Origin: CAYMKL01 sp964390805
GTDB taxonomy: Bacteria; Chloroflexota; Anaerolineae; VGOG01
Assembly (NCBI GenBank): GCA_964390805.1
Contig: CAYMKL010000085.1
Span: forward strand, 1 to 31,384
Reading direction: 5' to 3'
DNA: 31,384 bases
The notes under the pieces are model-generated. The model saw only the letters and a program-made list of their open reading frames with translations, searched no databases and was not told the origin of the DNA. Every line of letters starts with the position of its first letter. The stretch's first letter is position 1. Shown one piece after another: positions 1-6,582 of the stretch. The translations under genes and the position numbers were made by a program.

Positions 1-72
1 AAGGTCCCAATGCTAGATCAGCGAGAAGTCAGCCGAGAAATGTGCCATTGTCGAAGTAGAGTTTTGTTAGAA

Positions 73-1416
73 TTATGGCCTCTTCCCCAACTCCACGGTG
101 ATGACCTGCTGCCGTCCATCGCCACGCAGCACCGTCAGCTCAATCGAGTCGCCGGGCGAGGTGTAACGTTCCAGGTACACCAGGACATCGTCGAAGTTCT
201 TGACCGGCTGATCGTCAATGGCCACGATCAGATCACCCCCGGCCGCCAGGTAGACCGGCTGCCCAAAGTCCAACCCCAGCAGGACATCGGTCTGGCTGGT
301 CCCGGCTTGTAGCCCGGCCTTATCTGATGGCCCTTCAGGCTCGACGTACATGACGTAGGCCCCTCGCGTCTCTTCGGGAAAGCCAAGCGCATCAGCCCAG
401 GCTGGGCTGTAGGTCCGTCCGGAGATGCCCAGCCAGGCGTGATCGTAATGTCCCTCGGCGATCAGCGCTGGCAGCACCCGCTTTACGATATTGACCGGCA
501 CGGCGAAGCCAACCCCTGCATTGGCCCGCACCGCGGATTCGATCTGAGCGTTGACGCCGATCAATCGCCCCTGCGAATCGAGCAACGGCCCACCGGAGTT
601 GCCAGGGTTGATGGCCGCGTCGGTCTGAATGGCCTCAGGGATGCTGAAGGCTGTCAGCGAGGGGATGGTGCGTCCTATGGCGCTGACGGCGCCCTGGGTC
701 AACGTGCCTTCATAACCAAAGGGATTGCCGATAGCGATAGCCCGCTGGCCTACCACCACGTCGTCAATGTTGCCCATTTCCACCGGCCGCAGCTTCAGGC
801 CCTGGGGGTCAATCTTGACCACTGCCAGATCGCTGTCCGGGTCCACACCCACCACTTGGGCCGGCAGGGTGAGGCCATCGTACAGGGTGATCTGCACCTC
901 GTCGGCGCCTTCCACGACGTGAGCGTTGGTGACGATATGCCCCTGATCATCCCATACGAATCCCGACCCCTCTCCCTGGGGGATGACTTCCTCAGCGAAC
1001 AGCTCCAGCCGGGCCAGATTGGTCACGTTGACCACCGACGGGTTCACTTTGCGGTACACCTCAGTCAGGATCTGGGATTCGACGTCCAACTGGCTCCCCG
1101 TGGCGGGTGGCGAGGTCGCAGTCGGCGGGGTAGGTGTTGAGATTGATGCGGGCGCTGGGGTGGGCGTTACCAACACTTCTTTTTCCACTTCCACGATCCT
1201 GGTGACCTCGACCGGCACTTCTTTCTCGACCACCACGGTCTCCACCACCCGTTTCTCGACCTCGACGACTTCTGGCGCCACCTTTGTTGCCACTTCTTCC
1301 ACCTTGTCCGCCAATTTACTGGGCCAGGTGGTGAAGCTGCAACTTGGGAGGGACAGGCTCAAGACGACCAGGGCCGATAGCAAGATGTAGCGCAGATTTA
1401 GCTTACTTATTCTCAC
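73..1416 (-). CDS. htrA: Lipoprotein serine protease, HtrA/DegP family, with one PDZ domain
   Basis: Envelope quality-control protease that cleaves misfolded proteins outside the membrane. Residues 1-26 form a lipoprotein signal ending in the lipobox LPSC (Cys26), so the enzyme is probably membrane-anchored on the outer face. Residues 36-83 are a Val/Glu/Lys-rich linker, followed by a Pro/Thr-rich stretch to about 105. The trypsin-like domain (about 115-320) has an intact triad: His166 (TNAHVVEG), Asp196 (DPDSDLAVV) and Ser274 (GNSGGPL). One PDZ domain fills about 325-447. The start is GTG with AGAGG about 5 bases upstream. It is the last gene of the dnaK-grpE-htrA run, 124 bp after grpE. Length (447 aa) is normal for one-PDZ HtrA. 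Confidence 0.95.
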   Translation of the reverse strand: MRISKLNLRYILLSALVVLSLSLPSCSFTTWPSKLADKVEEVATKVAPEVVEVEKRVVETVVVEKEVPVEVTRIVEVEKEVLVTPTPAPASISTPTPPTATSPPATGSQLDVESQILTEVYRKVNPSVVNVTNLARLELFAEEVIPQGEGSGFVWDDQGHIVTNAHVVEGADEVQITLYDGLTLPAQVVGVDPDSDLAVVKIDPQGLKLRPVEMGNIDDVVVGQRAIAIGNPFGYEGTLTQGAVSAIGRTIPSLTAFSIPEAIQTDAAINPGNSGGPLLDSQGRLIGVNAQIESAVRANAGVGFAVPVNIVKRVLPALIAEGHYDHAWLGISGRTYSPAWADALGFPEETRGAYVMYVEPEGPSDKAGLQAGTSQTDVLLGLDFGQPVYLAAGGDLIVAIDDQPVKNFDDVLVYLERYTSPGDSIELTVLRGDGRQQVITVELGKRP

Positions 1417-1441
1417 TTAAACCTCTTTCCTCGGTAGGGAT

Positions 1442-1537
1442 CAGAAACCAGGTTTCTGGTTTCAAGATATCTTTTCGTGCCTCAGGATGCCCCAAGAGCA
1501 ACGCCCTGCTTGTTAGATAGGGAAAAACCTGGTTTCT
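1442..1537. repeat. Pair of AGAAACC/GGTTTCT palindromes between grpE and htrA
   Basis: A perfect 17-nt palindrome (CAGAAACCAGGTTTCTG, 1442-1458) is followed at 1525-1537 by a second, partial copy of the same motif (AAACCTGGTTTCT). The two can also pair with each other. It fills most of the 124-bp grpE-htrA gap and could act as an mRNA processing or stability element, or simply be a dispersed repeat. No T-run follows, so an ordinary terminator is unlikely. Confidence 0.6.
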
Positions 1538-1540
1538 CAC

Positions 1541-2107
1541 TTACCTTGATGCTGGGATAGCTACTTCCACCTTTGCGGGACGGAGGAGCTCGCTGCGATA
1601 GAGGTAGCCCTGTTGCCTTTGTCCCACTACTGTCTCCTGGTCATGATCACCGGCTACTGTGCCCACCGCCTCGTGATAGTAGGGATCGAAAGGCTGGCCT
1701 ACGGCCTCCAGCGGTTCCACGCCCTCCTGGCTCAGCAGGCGTTGCAGCTCTTGATAAGTGAGTTGTACCCCATCGCGGAGACTTCCCCCCTGTGAATCGG
1801 GGGGGACTGAGGGGGGGCGATCAGAGTGAGCCAGGGCCCGCTCCAGATTATCGGCCACCGTCAGGAAGGCGCGCAGAAGGCGCTTCTTCTCCTCCTCAGC
1901 CTCACCAGCATAGCGGCGCTCCAGCCGCTTCCTGGTGTTCTCCACCTCGGCGGCTGCCCGAAGGTACTTGTCTTTATACTCGGCCGCTTCCTGACGGATG
2001 GCCTCCAGTTCGTCCTCCAGGGACAGCTCACCCTTCTCTTCAGTCACCACTTCTTCTGGTGCAACGTCGGGCGCGTCGTCGTGGCGTACGGTCACAGGTA
2101 TCTGCAC
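1541..2107 (-). CDS. grpE: GrpE nucleotide exchange factor
   Basis: Cytoplasmic co-chaperone that releases ADP from DnaK. The N-terminal half (about residues 25-75) is the long dimerising helix (EDELEAIRQEAAEYKDKYLR) and the C-terminal beta domain carries the family signature around GQPFDPYYHEAVG. The start is GTG with GGAGG about 10 bases upstream; it lies 39 bp after dnaK in the same operon. An unusual Pro/Gly-rich stretch (RPPSVPPDSQGGSLR) interrupts the region after the conserved DNLERALAH helix. It is encoded by a C-run/G-run palindromic sequence at about 1785-1818 that looks like a dispersed repeat inserted in frame. Length 188 aa is normal. No dnaJ is seen in the window. Confidence 0.95.
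   Translation of the reverse strand: MQIPVTVRHDDAPDVAPEEVVTEEKGELSLEDELEAIRQEAAEYKDKYLRAAAEVENTRKRLERRYAGEAEEEKKRLLRAFLTVADNLERALAHSDRPPSVPPDSQGGSLRDGVQLTYQELQRLLSQEGVEPLEAVGQPFDPYYHEAVGTVAGDHDQETVVGQRQQGYLYRSELLRPAKVEVAIPASR
1785..1818. repeat. C-run/G-run palindromic repeat inside grpE
   Basis: On the plus strand a CCCCCC run, a short spacer, GGGGGGG, ACTGA and a second GGGGGGG form a hairpin-capable block. Similar 'CCCCCC...GGGGGGACTGAGGGGGG' units are known to me as dispersed repeats in other bacterial genomes. Here it lies in frame in a variable loop of GrpE. Whether it is a true insertion needs comparison with close relatives. Confidence 0.5.
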
Positions 2108-2146
2108 TTTCTTTCAACCTCCAATATCCAATCTCCAATATCCAGC

Positions 2147-4024
2147 CTACATCTCGCGAAACTCGCCCTCTACCACGCCTTCGTCCCCAGAGCCAGGTTG
2201 ATATTGACCCTGCGGCTGCTCGTACATCTGCTGGGACATAGCGTAGCTGGCTTGCTTCAGCTCTTCCATGACCCTGCGGATGCGAGCGGCGTCATCAGTC
2301 TGCATGGCCTGACGCAGTTCACTGATCTTGCTCTCAATGGCCTGGCGGTCAGTGTCCGAGACCTTGTCGCCGAGCTCTCGCAGGGACTTATCCATTTGGT
2401 AGGCGAAGCCGTCGGCCTCGTTGCGGGCATCGGCCAATTCGCGTCGCCGCCGGTCCTCGCCCTCGTGCTGGCGCGCTTGCCCCACCATGTTCTCCACATC
2501 GTTCTTCGAAAGGTTGGTGGAGGCGGTGATGGTGATCCTCTGTTCCCTCCCTGTGGCCTGATCCTTGGCCGCGACGTTCAGGATGCCGTTGGCATCAATG
2601 TCGAAGGTCACCTCGATCTGCGGGAGGCCCCGTGGCGTAGGGGGGATACCCTCCAGCCGGAAGCGGCCCAGGGTGATATTGTCAGCGGCCATAGACCGCT
2701 CGCCCTGCAGCACATGGATGTCCACCGCCGTTTGGCCATCCGCGGCGGTGGAGAAGATCTCGCTCTTCCGCACGGGGATGGTGGTGTTGCGCTCGATGAG
2801 GGGCGTCCTCACCCCGCCCAGGGTCTCCAGACCCAGCGTCAACGGCGTCACGTCCAGCAGCAGCACGTCCTTGACCTCTCCGCCCAGCACGCCCGCCTGC
2901 AAGCCAGCCCCCACAGCCACCACCTCGTCGGGGTTGACTCCCTTGTGAGGCTCTTTGCCGCCGGTAAGCCCTCTCACCAGGTCCTGGATCATGGGCATGC
3001 GGGTAGCGCCGCCCACCAGCACGACCTCATTGATGTCGCTGGCTTTGAGGCCGGCGTCGGACAGGGCTTGCTCGAACGGCCCGCGGCAACGCTGCACCAG
3101 GTCCTCAGTCAGTTGCTCCAGCTTGGCCCGGGTCAGCTTCATTTGCAGGTGCTTGGGGCCAGAGGCGTCGGCAGTGATGAAGGGCAGGTTGATCTCGGTC
3201 TCCGTCACGGTGGAGAGCTCGACCTTGGCCTTCTCCGCTGCCTCTCTCAGCCGCTGCAAGGCCTGGCGATCTTGGCGCAGGTCTATGCCCTGATCCTTTT
3301 TGAACTCGTCGGCGATGTAATCCGCCACTCGCTGATCCCAGTCGTCACCACCCAGGAAAGTATCGCCGCTGGTGGACTTGACCTCCACCACGCCCTCGCC
3401 CACCTCCAGGACGGAGACGTCGAAGGTGCCGCCGCCCAGGTCGAAGACCAGGATGGTCTCCAGCTCCTTTTTGTCCAGCCCGTAGGCCAGGGACGAGGCC
3501 GTAGGCTCGTTGACGATGCGCAGCACCTCCAGCCCGGCGATCTTGCCGGCGTCCTTGGTGGCCTGGCGCTGAGAGTCGTTGAAGTAGGCGGGTACGGTGA
3601 TCACTGCCTGCCTGACCTGCTCGCCCAGGTAGCCCTCAGCGTCCCTCTTCAACTTCTGCAGGATCATGGCCGAGATCTCCTGAGGGGTATAGGTCTTGCC
3701 CGTGACCGGAATGTGGACGCGAGCATCGCCCGCTGGGCCTTCCACGATCTTGTAGGGCAGTATCTTCCTGGCCTTGGTTACCTCAGGATCGTCGTAGCGC
3801 CGCCCCATCAGACGCTTGATGGAGTAAACGGTGTTGTCGGGGTTGACAGTGGCCTGGCGCTTGGCCACCTGGCCCACCAGGCGCTCGCCCGTCTTGGTGA
3901 AAGCCACCACCGAGGGGCAAAGCCGTCCGCCCTCAGCGGTAGGGATAACGGTCGAGTCGCCGCCTTCCAGTACTGCGATAACAGAGTTCGTCGTTCCTAG
4001 ATCAATACCAACAATTTTGCTCAT
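2147..4024 (-). CDS. dnaK: Chaperone protein DnaK (Hsp70)
   Basis: ATP-driven cytoplasmic chaperone working with GrpE. It begins with the Hsp70 phosphate-1 motif (GIDLGTTNSVIAV, residues 6-18), followed by VFDLGGGTFDVSVLEV and the VLVGGATRMPMIQ motif of the nucleotide-binding domain. The linker DVLLLDVTPLTLGLET leads into the substrate-binding domain. The C-terminus ends VVEGEFREM, like the conserved acidic DnaK tail. Length 625 aa is typical. The start ATG lies 23 bp inside the 3' end of the upstream Cys-rich gene, with GGAG about 11 bases upstream, so the two are probably translationally linked. I saw no CIRCE inverted repeat upstream; control appears to come from the GTTAGA repeat promoter. 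Confidence 0.98.
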   Translation of the reverse strand: MSKIVGIDLGTTNSVIAVLEGGDSTVIPTAEGGRLCPSVVAFTKTGERLVGQVAKRQATVNPDNTVYSIKRLMGRRYDDPEVTKARKILPYKIVEGPAGDARVHIPVTGKTYTPQEISAMILQKLKRDAEGYLGEQVRQAVITVPAYFNDSQRQATKDAGKIAGLEVLRIVNEPTASSLAYGLDKKELETILVFDLGGGTFDVSVLEVGEGVVEVKSTSGDTFLGGDDWDQRVADYIADEFKKDQGIDLRQDRQALQRLREAAEKAKVELSTVTETEINLPFITADASGPKHLQMKLTRAKLEQLTEDLVQRCRGPFEQALSDAGLKASDINEVVLVGGATRMPMIQDLVRGLTGGKEPHKGVNPDEVVAVGAGLQAGVLGGEVKDVLLLDVTPLTLGLETLGGVRTPLIERNTTIPVRKSEIFSTAADGQTAVDIHVLQGERSMAADNITLGRFRLEGIPPTPRGLPQIEVTFDIDANGILNVAAKDQATGREQRITITASTNLSKNDVENMVGQARQHEGEDRRRRELADARNEADGFAYQMDKSLRELGDKVSDTDRQAIESKISELRQAMQTDDAARIRRVMEELKQASYAMSQQMYEQPQGQYQPGSGDEGVVEGEFREM

Positions 4025-4247
4025 ATCTTTTTATACTCCTCTTTGTTTTAGCAATCTGGGGAACGGATGCCAGAGCCGTGGGATCGTCTGGCTGCGGCAG
4101 GTTGTCATAGTCGCAGGTGCAGGGGCCGCCCTGGCTGCAACCGATGCAGCAGTAGGCCGCCCCATCCACGATAGTCGGTTGCCAGTTGAACTCGATGCCG
4201 CAGCAGGCGCAAATCGACTTCGGCGAGCTCAGTCGAGCCGTCTTCAT
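4002..4247 (-). CDS. Small Cys-rich putative metal-binding protein preceding dnaK
   Basis: An 81-aa protein with nine cysteines. They are arranged as CACC near residue 13, then YCCIGCSQGGPCTCDYD at about 32-48, and one near the C-terminus. The central stretch resembles the YCC.xC...GC.C arrangement of bacterial metallothionein-like and zinc-ribbon proteins, so zinc or copper binding is likely; this is inference. The start is well supported: AGGAG sits 8 bases before the ATG and a promoter with activator repeats lies just upstream. It overlaps dnaK by 23 bp and is the first gene of the chaperone operon, suggesting a role in stress such as metal or redox sensing or buffering. No specific family name can be given. 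Confidence 0.75.
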   Translation of the reverse strand: MKTARLSSPKSICACCGIEFNWQPTIVDGAAYCCIGCSQGGPCTCDYDNLPQPDDPTALASVPQIAKTKRSIKRYEQNCWY

Positions 4248-4280
4248 GCTTGCCGCTCCTTCCCCTGATGGTTTGTCTAC

Positions 4281-4336
4281 ATTCTACCATAATTGTGTTA
4301 GAACAGCGTTAGAGGAGTGTTAGAGTTTTGTTAGAG
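4281..4336 (-). promoter_or_regulatory. Promoter with four 11-bp-spaced activator half-sites for the dnaK operon
   Basis: The hexamer GTTAGA (TCTAAC on the coding strand) occurs at 4297, 4308, 4319 and 4330, each exactly 11 bp apart, one helical turn. A -10-like TAGAAT lies at 4281-4286 on the minus strand, 10 bp from the nearest repeat. No good -35 box is present; the nearest repeat occupies its place. This geometry is that of class II sites for PhoB/OmpR-type response regulators, where 11-bp direct repeats end about 10 bp before the -10. Transcription would start about 25-30 bases before the Cys-rich gene. Confidence 0.75.
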
Positions 4337-4352
4337 TTTCGGGGCAAGAGAA

Positions 4353-4382
4353 TAGCCGAGCTGGGTTTGTCCAGCTCGGCTA
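4353..4382 (-). terminator. Perfect 12-bp hairpin between vapC and the dnaK operon promoter
   Basis: TAGCCGAGCTGG and CCAGCTCGGCTA pair perfectly around a 6-nt loop. On the minus strand the hairpin is followed by a short pyrimidine-rich tail (TTCTCTTGCC), a weak U-tract. It lies about 120 bp after the toxin gene and 17 bp before the activator repeats, so it probably insulates the dnaK operon from readthrough. The 122 bp between hairpin and toxin gene show nothing recognisable. Confidence 0.55.
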
Positions 4383-4504
4383 CTTCGTCCGTCAGCGTTG
4401 GCGCTGCTCAGCGTGGGGCTCTGAGCGGGTGTAACCTGCTGGGTGAGGGGTGTCGCCTGACGACCCCGAGCTAAGCCGCCTTGCGGTTTGTGCGGTGGCT
4501 GCAA

Positions 4505-4908
4505 CTACTTGGCCGTTGTGATTAGCGCAAGTTCCTCAATTATCTCAAAATCGGCGGGGTTGTGGGTAACGAGCGGCAAACCATGTGGAGAGCTGTTGCT
4601 ACTATCCATGCATCCTGAGGGGAAATCGGTCGCCCAGCAGCACGACACCGGGCCCGAATCTCACCCCATAAACGACACAGAGCTATGTCGAAGGGTAAGA
4701 TAATGTAGTTTCGAAGGCTTGCTTCCAACTGACTGGTTCGACGCGCTCCCCACTTGCGAATGGCGGCCCATTGAAACAGTTCCGCCACTGTCATGAGGGA
4801 AATCGCTAGCCTCCGGTTTTCCAGATGGGGTGCGTAAGATTTGGCGCGGCTATCTTCTTTAAGCACAAAGGAGACAATGTTAGTGTCGAGCAAGACAACG
4901 TCCATCAA
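4505..4908 (-). pseudogene. vapC: VapC-like PIN toxin, frameshifted near the C-terminus
   Basis: PIN-domain ribonuclease toxin of a VapBC module. The intact part shows Asp8 (LLDTN), Glu43 (VAELF) and Asp99 (PQDAWIVAT), three of the four acidic metal ligands. The open frame then ends early at 4540 with an unrelated tail after residue 110. Shifting frame there restores the expected PIN ending (LPLVTHNPADFEII) down to a stop at 4505, including the HNPADF motif with the fourth acidic residue. One missing T in a short T-run (GTTTG where GTTTTG is expected) would explain it. Either the toxin is inactivated or the base is a sequencing error. It overlaps its antitoxin by ATGA, the usual coupled arrangement. 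Confidence 0.8.
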
Positions 4909-5201
4909 TATGCCCTCAAGCTGTCCTCGCGCCGTTGCTGATAGATGTACTCAATGAAGTCATCGGCAGACTCATCTTCGGGCCAGAAGCTGCCCTTCAA
5001 ACTTGCAGTGTCTGTAATAGGCGGGATTCGTTGAGCCCGGATGAGCTGCTCAAGTGTTTGAGGCTCCCAGAAGCCTTCTGCTGGTTGTGTGGGCTGGTAG
5101 CTGCGGTATAAAGATTGCGAGAGAATCCTGATCAAATTCAGTTGTTCCAGCGGCGGCAGTTGTTGGGCCACGTCAATCAAGGTTTGTAATCTTATGGTCA
5201 T
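4905..5201 (-). CDS. VapB-like antitoxin of the VapBC module
   Basis: A 98-aa protein that I recognise as the usual partner of this VapC type. It has a helical N-terminus rich in L and Q (PPLEQLNLIRILSQSL), a middle FWEPQTLEQLI segment and an acidic C-terminal FWPEDESADDFIEYIYQQRRED that would wrap the toxin. The ATGA overlap with the toxin gene implies translational coupling. A possible distant promoter with TATACT at 5314-5319 lies about 110 bp upstream. It should neutralise the toxin and repress the operon. It does not show a clear ribbon-helix-helix or AbrB DNA-binding motif, so the DNA-binding mode is unknown. Confidence 0.75.
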   Translation of the reverse strand: MTIRLQTLIDVAQQLPPLEQLNLIRILSQSLYRSYQPTQPAEGFWEPQTLEQLIRAQRIPPITDTASLKGSFWPEDESADDFIEYIYQQRREDSLRAY

Positions 5202-5249
5202 TGGCCACCTCGTTTCTTAACCCACTCGGATGTATTAGGCAGAAATCCC

Positions 5250-5460
5250 ATCCGCCTGGCAAACTTGTCACAACTAGACAGAGCATGTGAAATGTGCGCA
5301 TCAAATCCAGTTTAGTATACACCAACAAGCCGAAAGACGCAAACACAATTCAACGCCTGCTTCCCAACCGGCCCCTCGTCTTTGCAGGATCAGTGATGCT
5401 TGGCCCGAACGCACATCAAGCCTGCCGCAAGGCGCGCAGGACCACCGATAGTCGTGCCCC
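5250..5460. repeat. Repeat A, copy 1 (promoter plus ABC-permease 3' relic)
   Basis: Part of the 401-bp gap 5202-5602. The segment 5311-5455 is clearly similar to 7309-7455, and 5389-5445 also to 9369-9427 at the end of the ABC permease gene. On the minus strand the shared core reads LRALRQA-stop, matching the last residues of that permease, so it looks like a relic of a duplicated permease 3' end. The edge around 5257-5290 also resembles 9310-9345. No functional gene is seen here; the longest open frame is not convincing. Confidence 0.65.
5314..5342 (-). promoter_or_regulatory. Putative sigma-70 promoter in repeat A upstream of vapBC
   Basis: On the minus strand TTGCGT (5337-5342), a 17-bp spacer and TATACT (5314-5319) form a plausible promoter. 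The same arrangement recurs at 7314-7342 in front of the TumA/TumE module. The predicted start lies about 105 bp before the antitoxin gene, so a long leader would result. Confidence 0.5.
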
Positions 5461-5469
5461 TACATACCA

Positions 5470-5602
5470 TAAACGCCAGCTTCAGGGCACACAAGGGCGT
5501 CACCTTGGCTGGCGTCTCATCGGTTGCCTTGCTTGCTTCATTGGCTTGAGCAACCATCAAGGGCACCTTCGCACCCATTGGCCAGGTTTCGTTTTGGATC
5601 AA
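5470..5602. repeat. Repeat B, copy 1, directly downstream of the PIN toxin
   Basis: About 130 bp beginning one base after the stop of the PIN gene at 5603 (minus-strand direction) and similar to 6448-6582. It contains an inverted pair ACGCCAGC/GCTGGCGT (about 5473-5515). On the minus strand both copies can be read in the same frame with shared residues (ANEA, ATDETPAK, AL.LAF), so it may be a decayed coding fragment. Confidence 0.65.
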
Positions 5603-6046
5603 CTAGTGAGCCAAGGGCACTCTCCTCTTTAGGATGGCCATTAGCTTATCCGGCGTAAGGACCATTAAGCCCGACTTCTCAGCCACTTTCGGATCGTCAA
5701 TGAAATGCTTCCGATCCCAGGTCACAAGATAATCCACTTTGGCCTTGACCGCAGCTGCAAGAATGGGGGCATCTTTGAGGTCAATGTAGGTCGCTGCCCG
5801 CTTTAGTTCCTCCAAAGTTGGTTTCTCAGCGATCTCGGTGGCGACAAGGGTCAAAAGTTCGCGGAAAGCCGGTAAAGCCTCGGGTGCCTTCTGGGCAAGG
5901 TTCCTCTCGGCCTCCTCAAGGACGTGTTGGCTGACGACGATCTTTAGATTCCCACGAATCGCTTCCCGCAAGAGATCGCGAGACGACCCTGTTTTAGAAT
6001 AGCTGGCGGAGAACAACACGCTGGCGTTGAGGAAGACCCGGATCAC
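5603..6046 (-). CDS. PIN-domain putative toxin with an altered first catalytic residue
   Basis: A 147-aa PIN-fold protein of the PilT/COG1569-like group, expected to be a metal-dependent RNase. Residues 4-13 (VFLNASVLFS) correspond to the N-terminal catalytic strand, where the family usually has Asp (LDANVLFSA or LDTN); here it is Asn7. Later motifs are intact: the EEAERNL helix with the acidic ligand at about 45-50, LKDAPILAAAV at about 90-100 and DYLVTWDRKHF at about 104-114. It overlaps the AbrB-type antitoxin by ATGA. The Asp-to-Asn change would be expected to weaken metal binding, so the toxin may be attenuated. Start ATG is set by the overlap. Confidence 0.85.
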   Translation of the reverse strand: MIRVFLNASVLFSASYSKTGSSRDLLREAIRGNLKIVVSQHVLEEAERNLAQKAPEALPAFRELLTLVATEIAEKPTLEELKRAATYIDLKDAPILAAAVKAKVDYLVTWDRKHFIDDPKVAEKSGLMVLTPDKLMAILKRRVPLAH

Positions 6047-6336
6047 CTTTCTCTCCCCGCACTAAGGCCATACTCCTCCTCGATTATTCGACCTCGGACC
6101 TCCCTCCCTGACTCAATCAGCTCCCCAAGAGTGATCCCTCGCTCCTTAAGGACTTCCCCGATCCGATCCAAAGCGCCCATCGCCAGGACCTCGCGGGGAG
6201 AGATCAGGATTCCCTCCTCGGTTTCGACAAAGGCCACGATGCCTCCTTCCTCAATCCCGAATCTACGACGAAGCTCAATCGGTATCGTCACCTGGCCTCT
6301 TTTTTGGACGGTCGCTAATTTCACCTTCTCAGCCAC
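6043..6336 (-). CDS. AbrB/SpoVT-type antitoxin
   Basis: A 97-aa protein with an N-terminal swapped-hairpin DNA-binding domain: residues 7-45 include VQKRGQVTIPIELRRRFGIEEG, the canonical AbrB/MazE motif. The C-terminal half (LKERGITLGELIESGREVRG) is helical and should bind the PIN toxin. It begins with GTG after a GGGGGG purine run and overlaps the toxin gene by ATGA. A strong promoter lies 40-70 bp upstream with a small palindrome that could be its own operator, so autoregulation is likely. Confidence 0.9.
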   Translation of the reverse strand: MAEKVKLATVQKRGQVTIPIELRRRFGIEEGGIVAFVETEEGILISPREVLAMGALDRIGEVLKERGITLGELIESGREVRGRIIEEEYGLSAGRER

Positions 6337-6358
6337 TTTCCCCCCTGACTAAATCATA

Positions 6359-6405
6359 TTTCATGAAAGTACGATGATACTAGCATATTTTCCGACTCTT
6401 GTCAA
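6359..6405 (-). promoter_or_regulatory. Strong sigma-70 promoter of the AbrB/PIN module with palindrome
   Basis: On the minus strand TTGACA (6400-6405), 17 bp and TAGTAT (6377-6382). Just downstream, at 6359-6368, lies the perfect palindrome TTTCATGAAA, placed where a repressor would block initiation. This fits autoregulation by the AbrB-type antitoxin; the link is inferred from position. The rest of the 6337-6447 stretch shows nothing else. Confidence 0.75.
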
Positions 6406-6447
6406 GAGCAGCAGCGGAAATCAATCCACTCTGGCTACCTTCAGACA

Positions 6448-6582
6448 AAAACGCCAGCCTCAGGGCACGCAAGGGCATGGCCTTGGCTGGCGTCTCATCG
6501 GTTGCGGTGTTTGCTTCGTTGGCCTGAGCGCCATTAAGGGCGACCTCGCACCTATCGGCCAAGTTTCGTTGAGTCAGGTCAA
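6448..6582. repeat. Repeat B, copy 2, directly downstream of the TumE-like toxin
   Basis: Similar to 5470-5602 over about 130 bp, including AAACGCCAGC...GCTGGCGT and a conserved block around TGGCTGGCGTCTCATCGGTTG. It starts at the end of the TumE-like gene (stop at 6579). Thus each of the two copies abuts the 3' end of a toxin gene from an unrelated family. Confidence 0.65.

Noticed and set aside
1826..4000. Long plus-strand open frame opposite grpE/dnaK
   Set aside because: It is an antisense shadow of two unmistakable genes and its translation has no family features.
4248..4350. CIRCE element for HrcA control of dnaK
   Set aside because: No TTAGCACTC-N9-GAGTGCTAA inverted repeat is present; only direct GTTAGA repeats are seen.
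4390..4500. Possible tRNA or small RNA after the VapC gene
   Set aside because: The stretch is GC-rich with some pairing, but I could not build a cloverleaf or a recognised RNA motif.
5294..5632. Plus-strand 112-codon open frame between VapB and the PIN gene
   Set aside because: It lies over repeats A and B, has no Shine-Dalgarno site or recognisable motif, and runs into the PIN gene antisense.
5470..6582. Repeat B as integron attC sites
   Set aside because: It follows toxin genes and has dyad symmetry, but the RYYYAAC/GTTRRRY ends are not convincing, the inner inverted pair GGTTGC/GCAACC is not kept in both copies, and no integrase is in the window.
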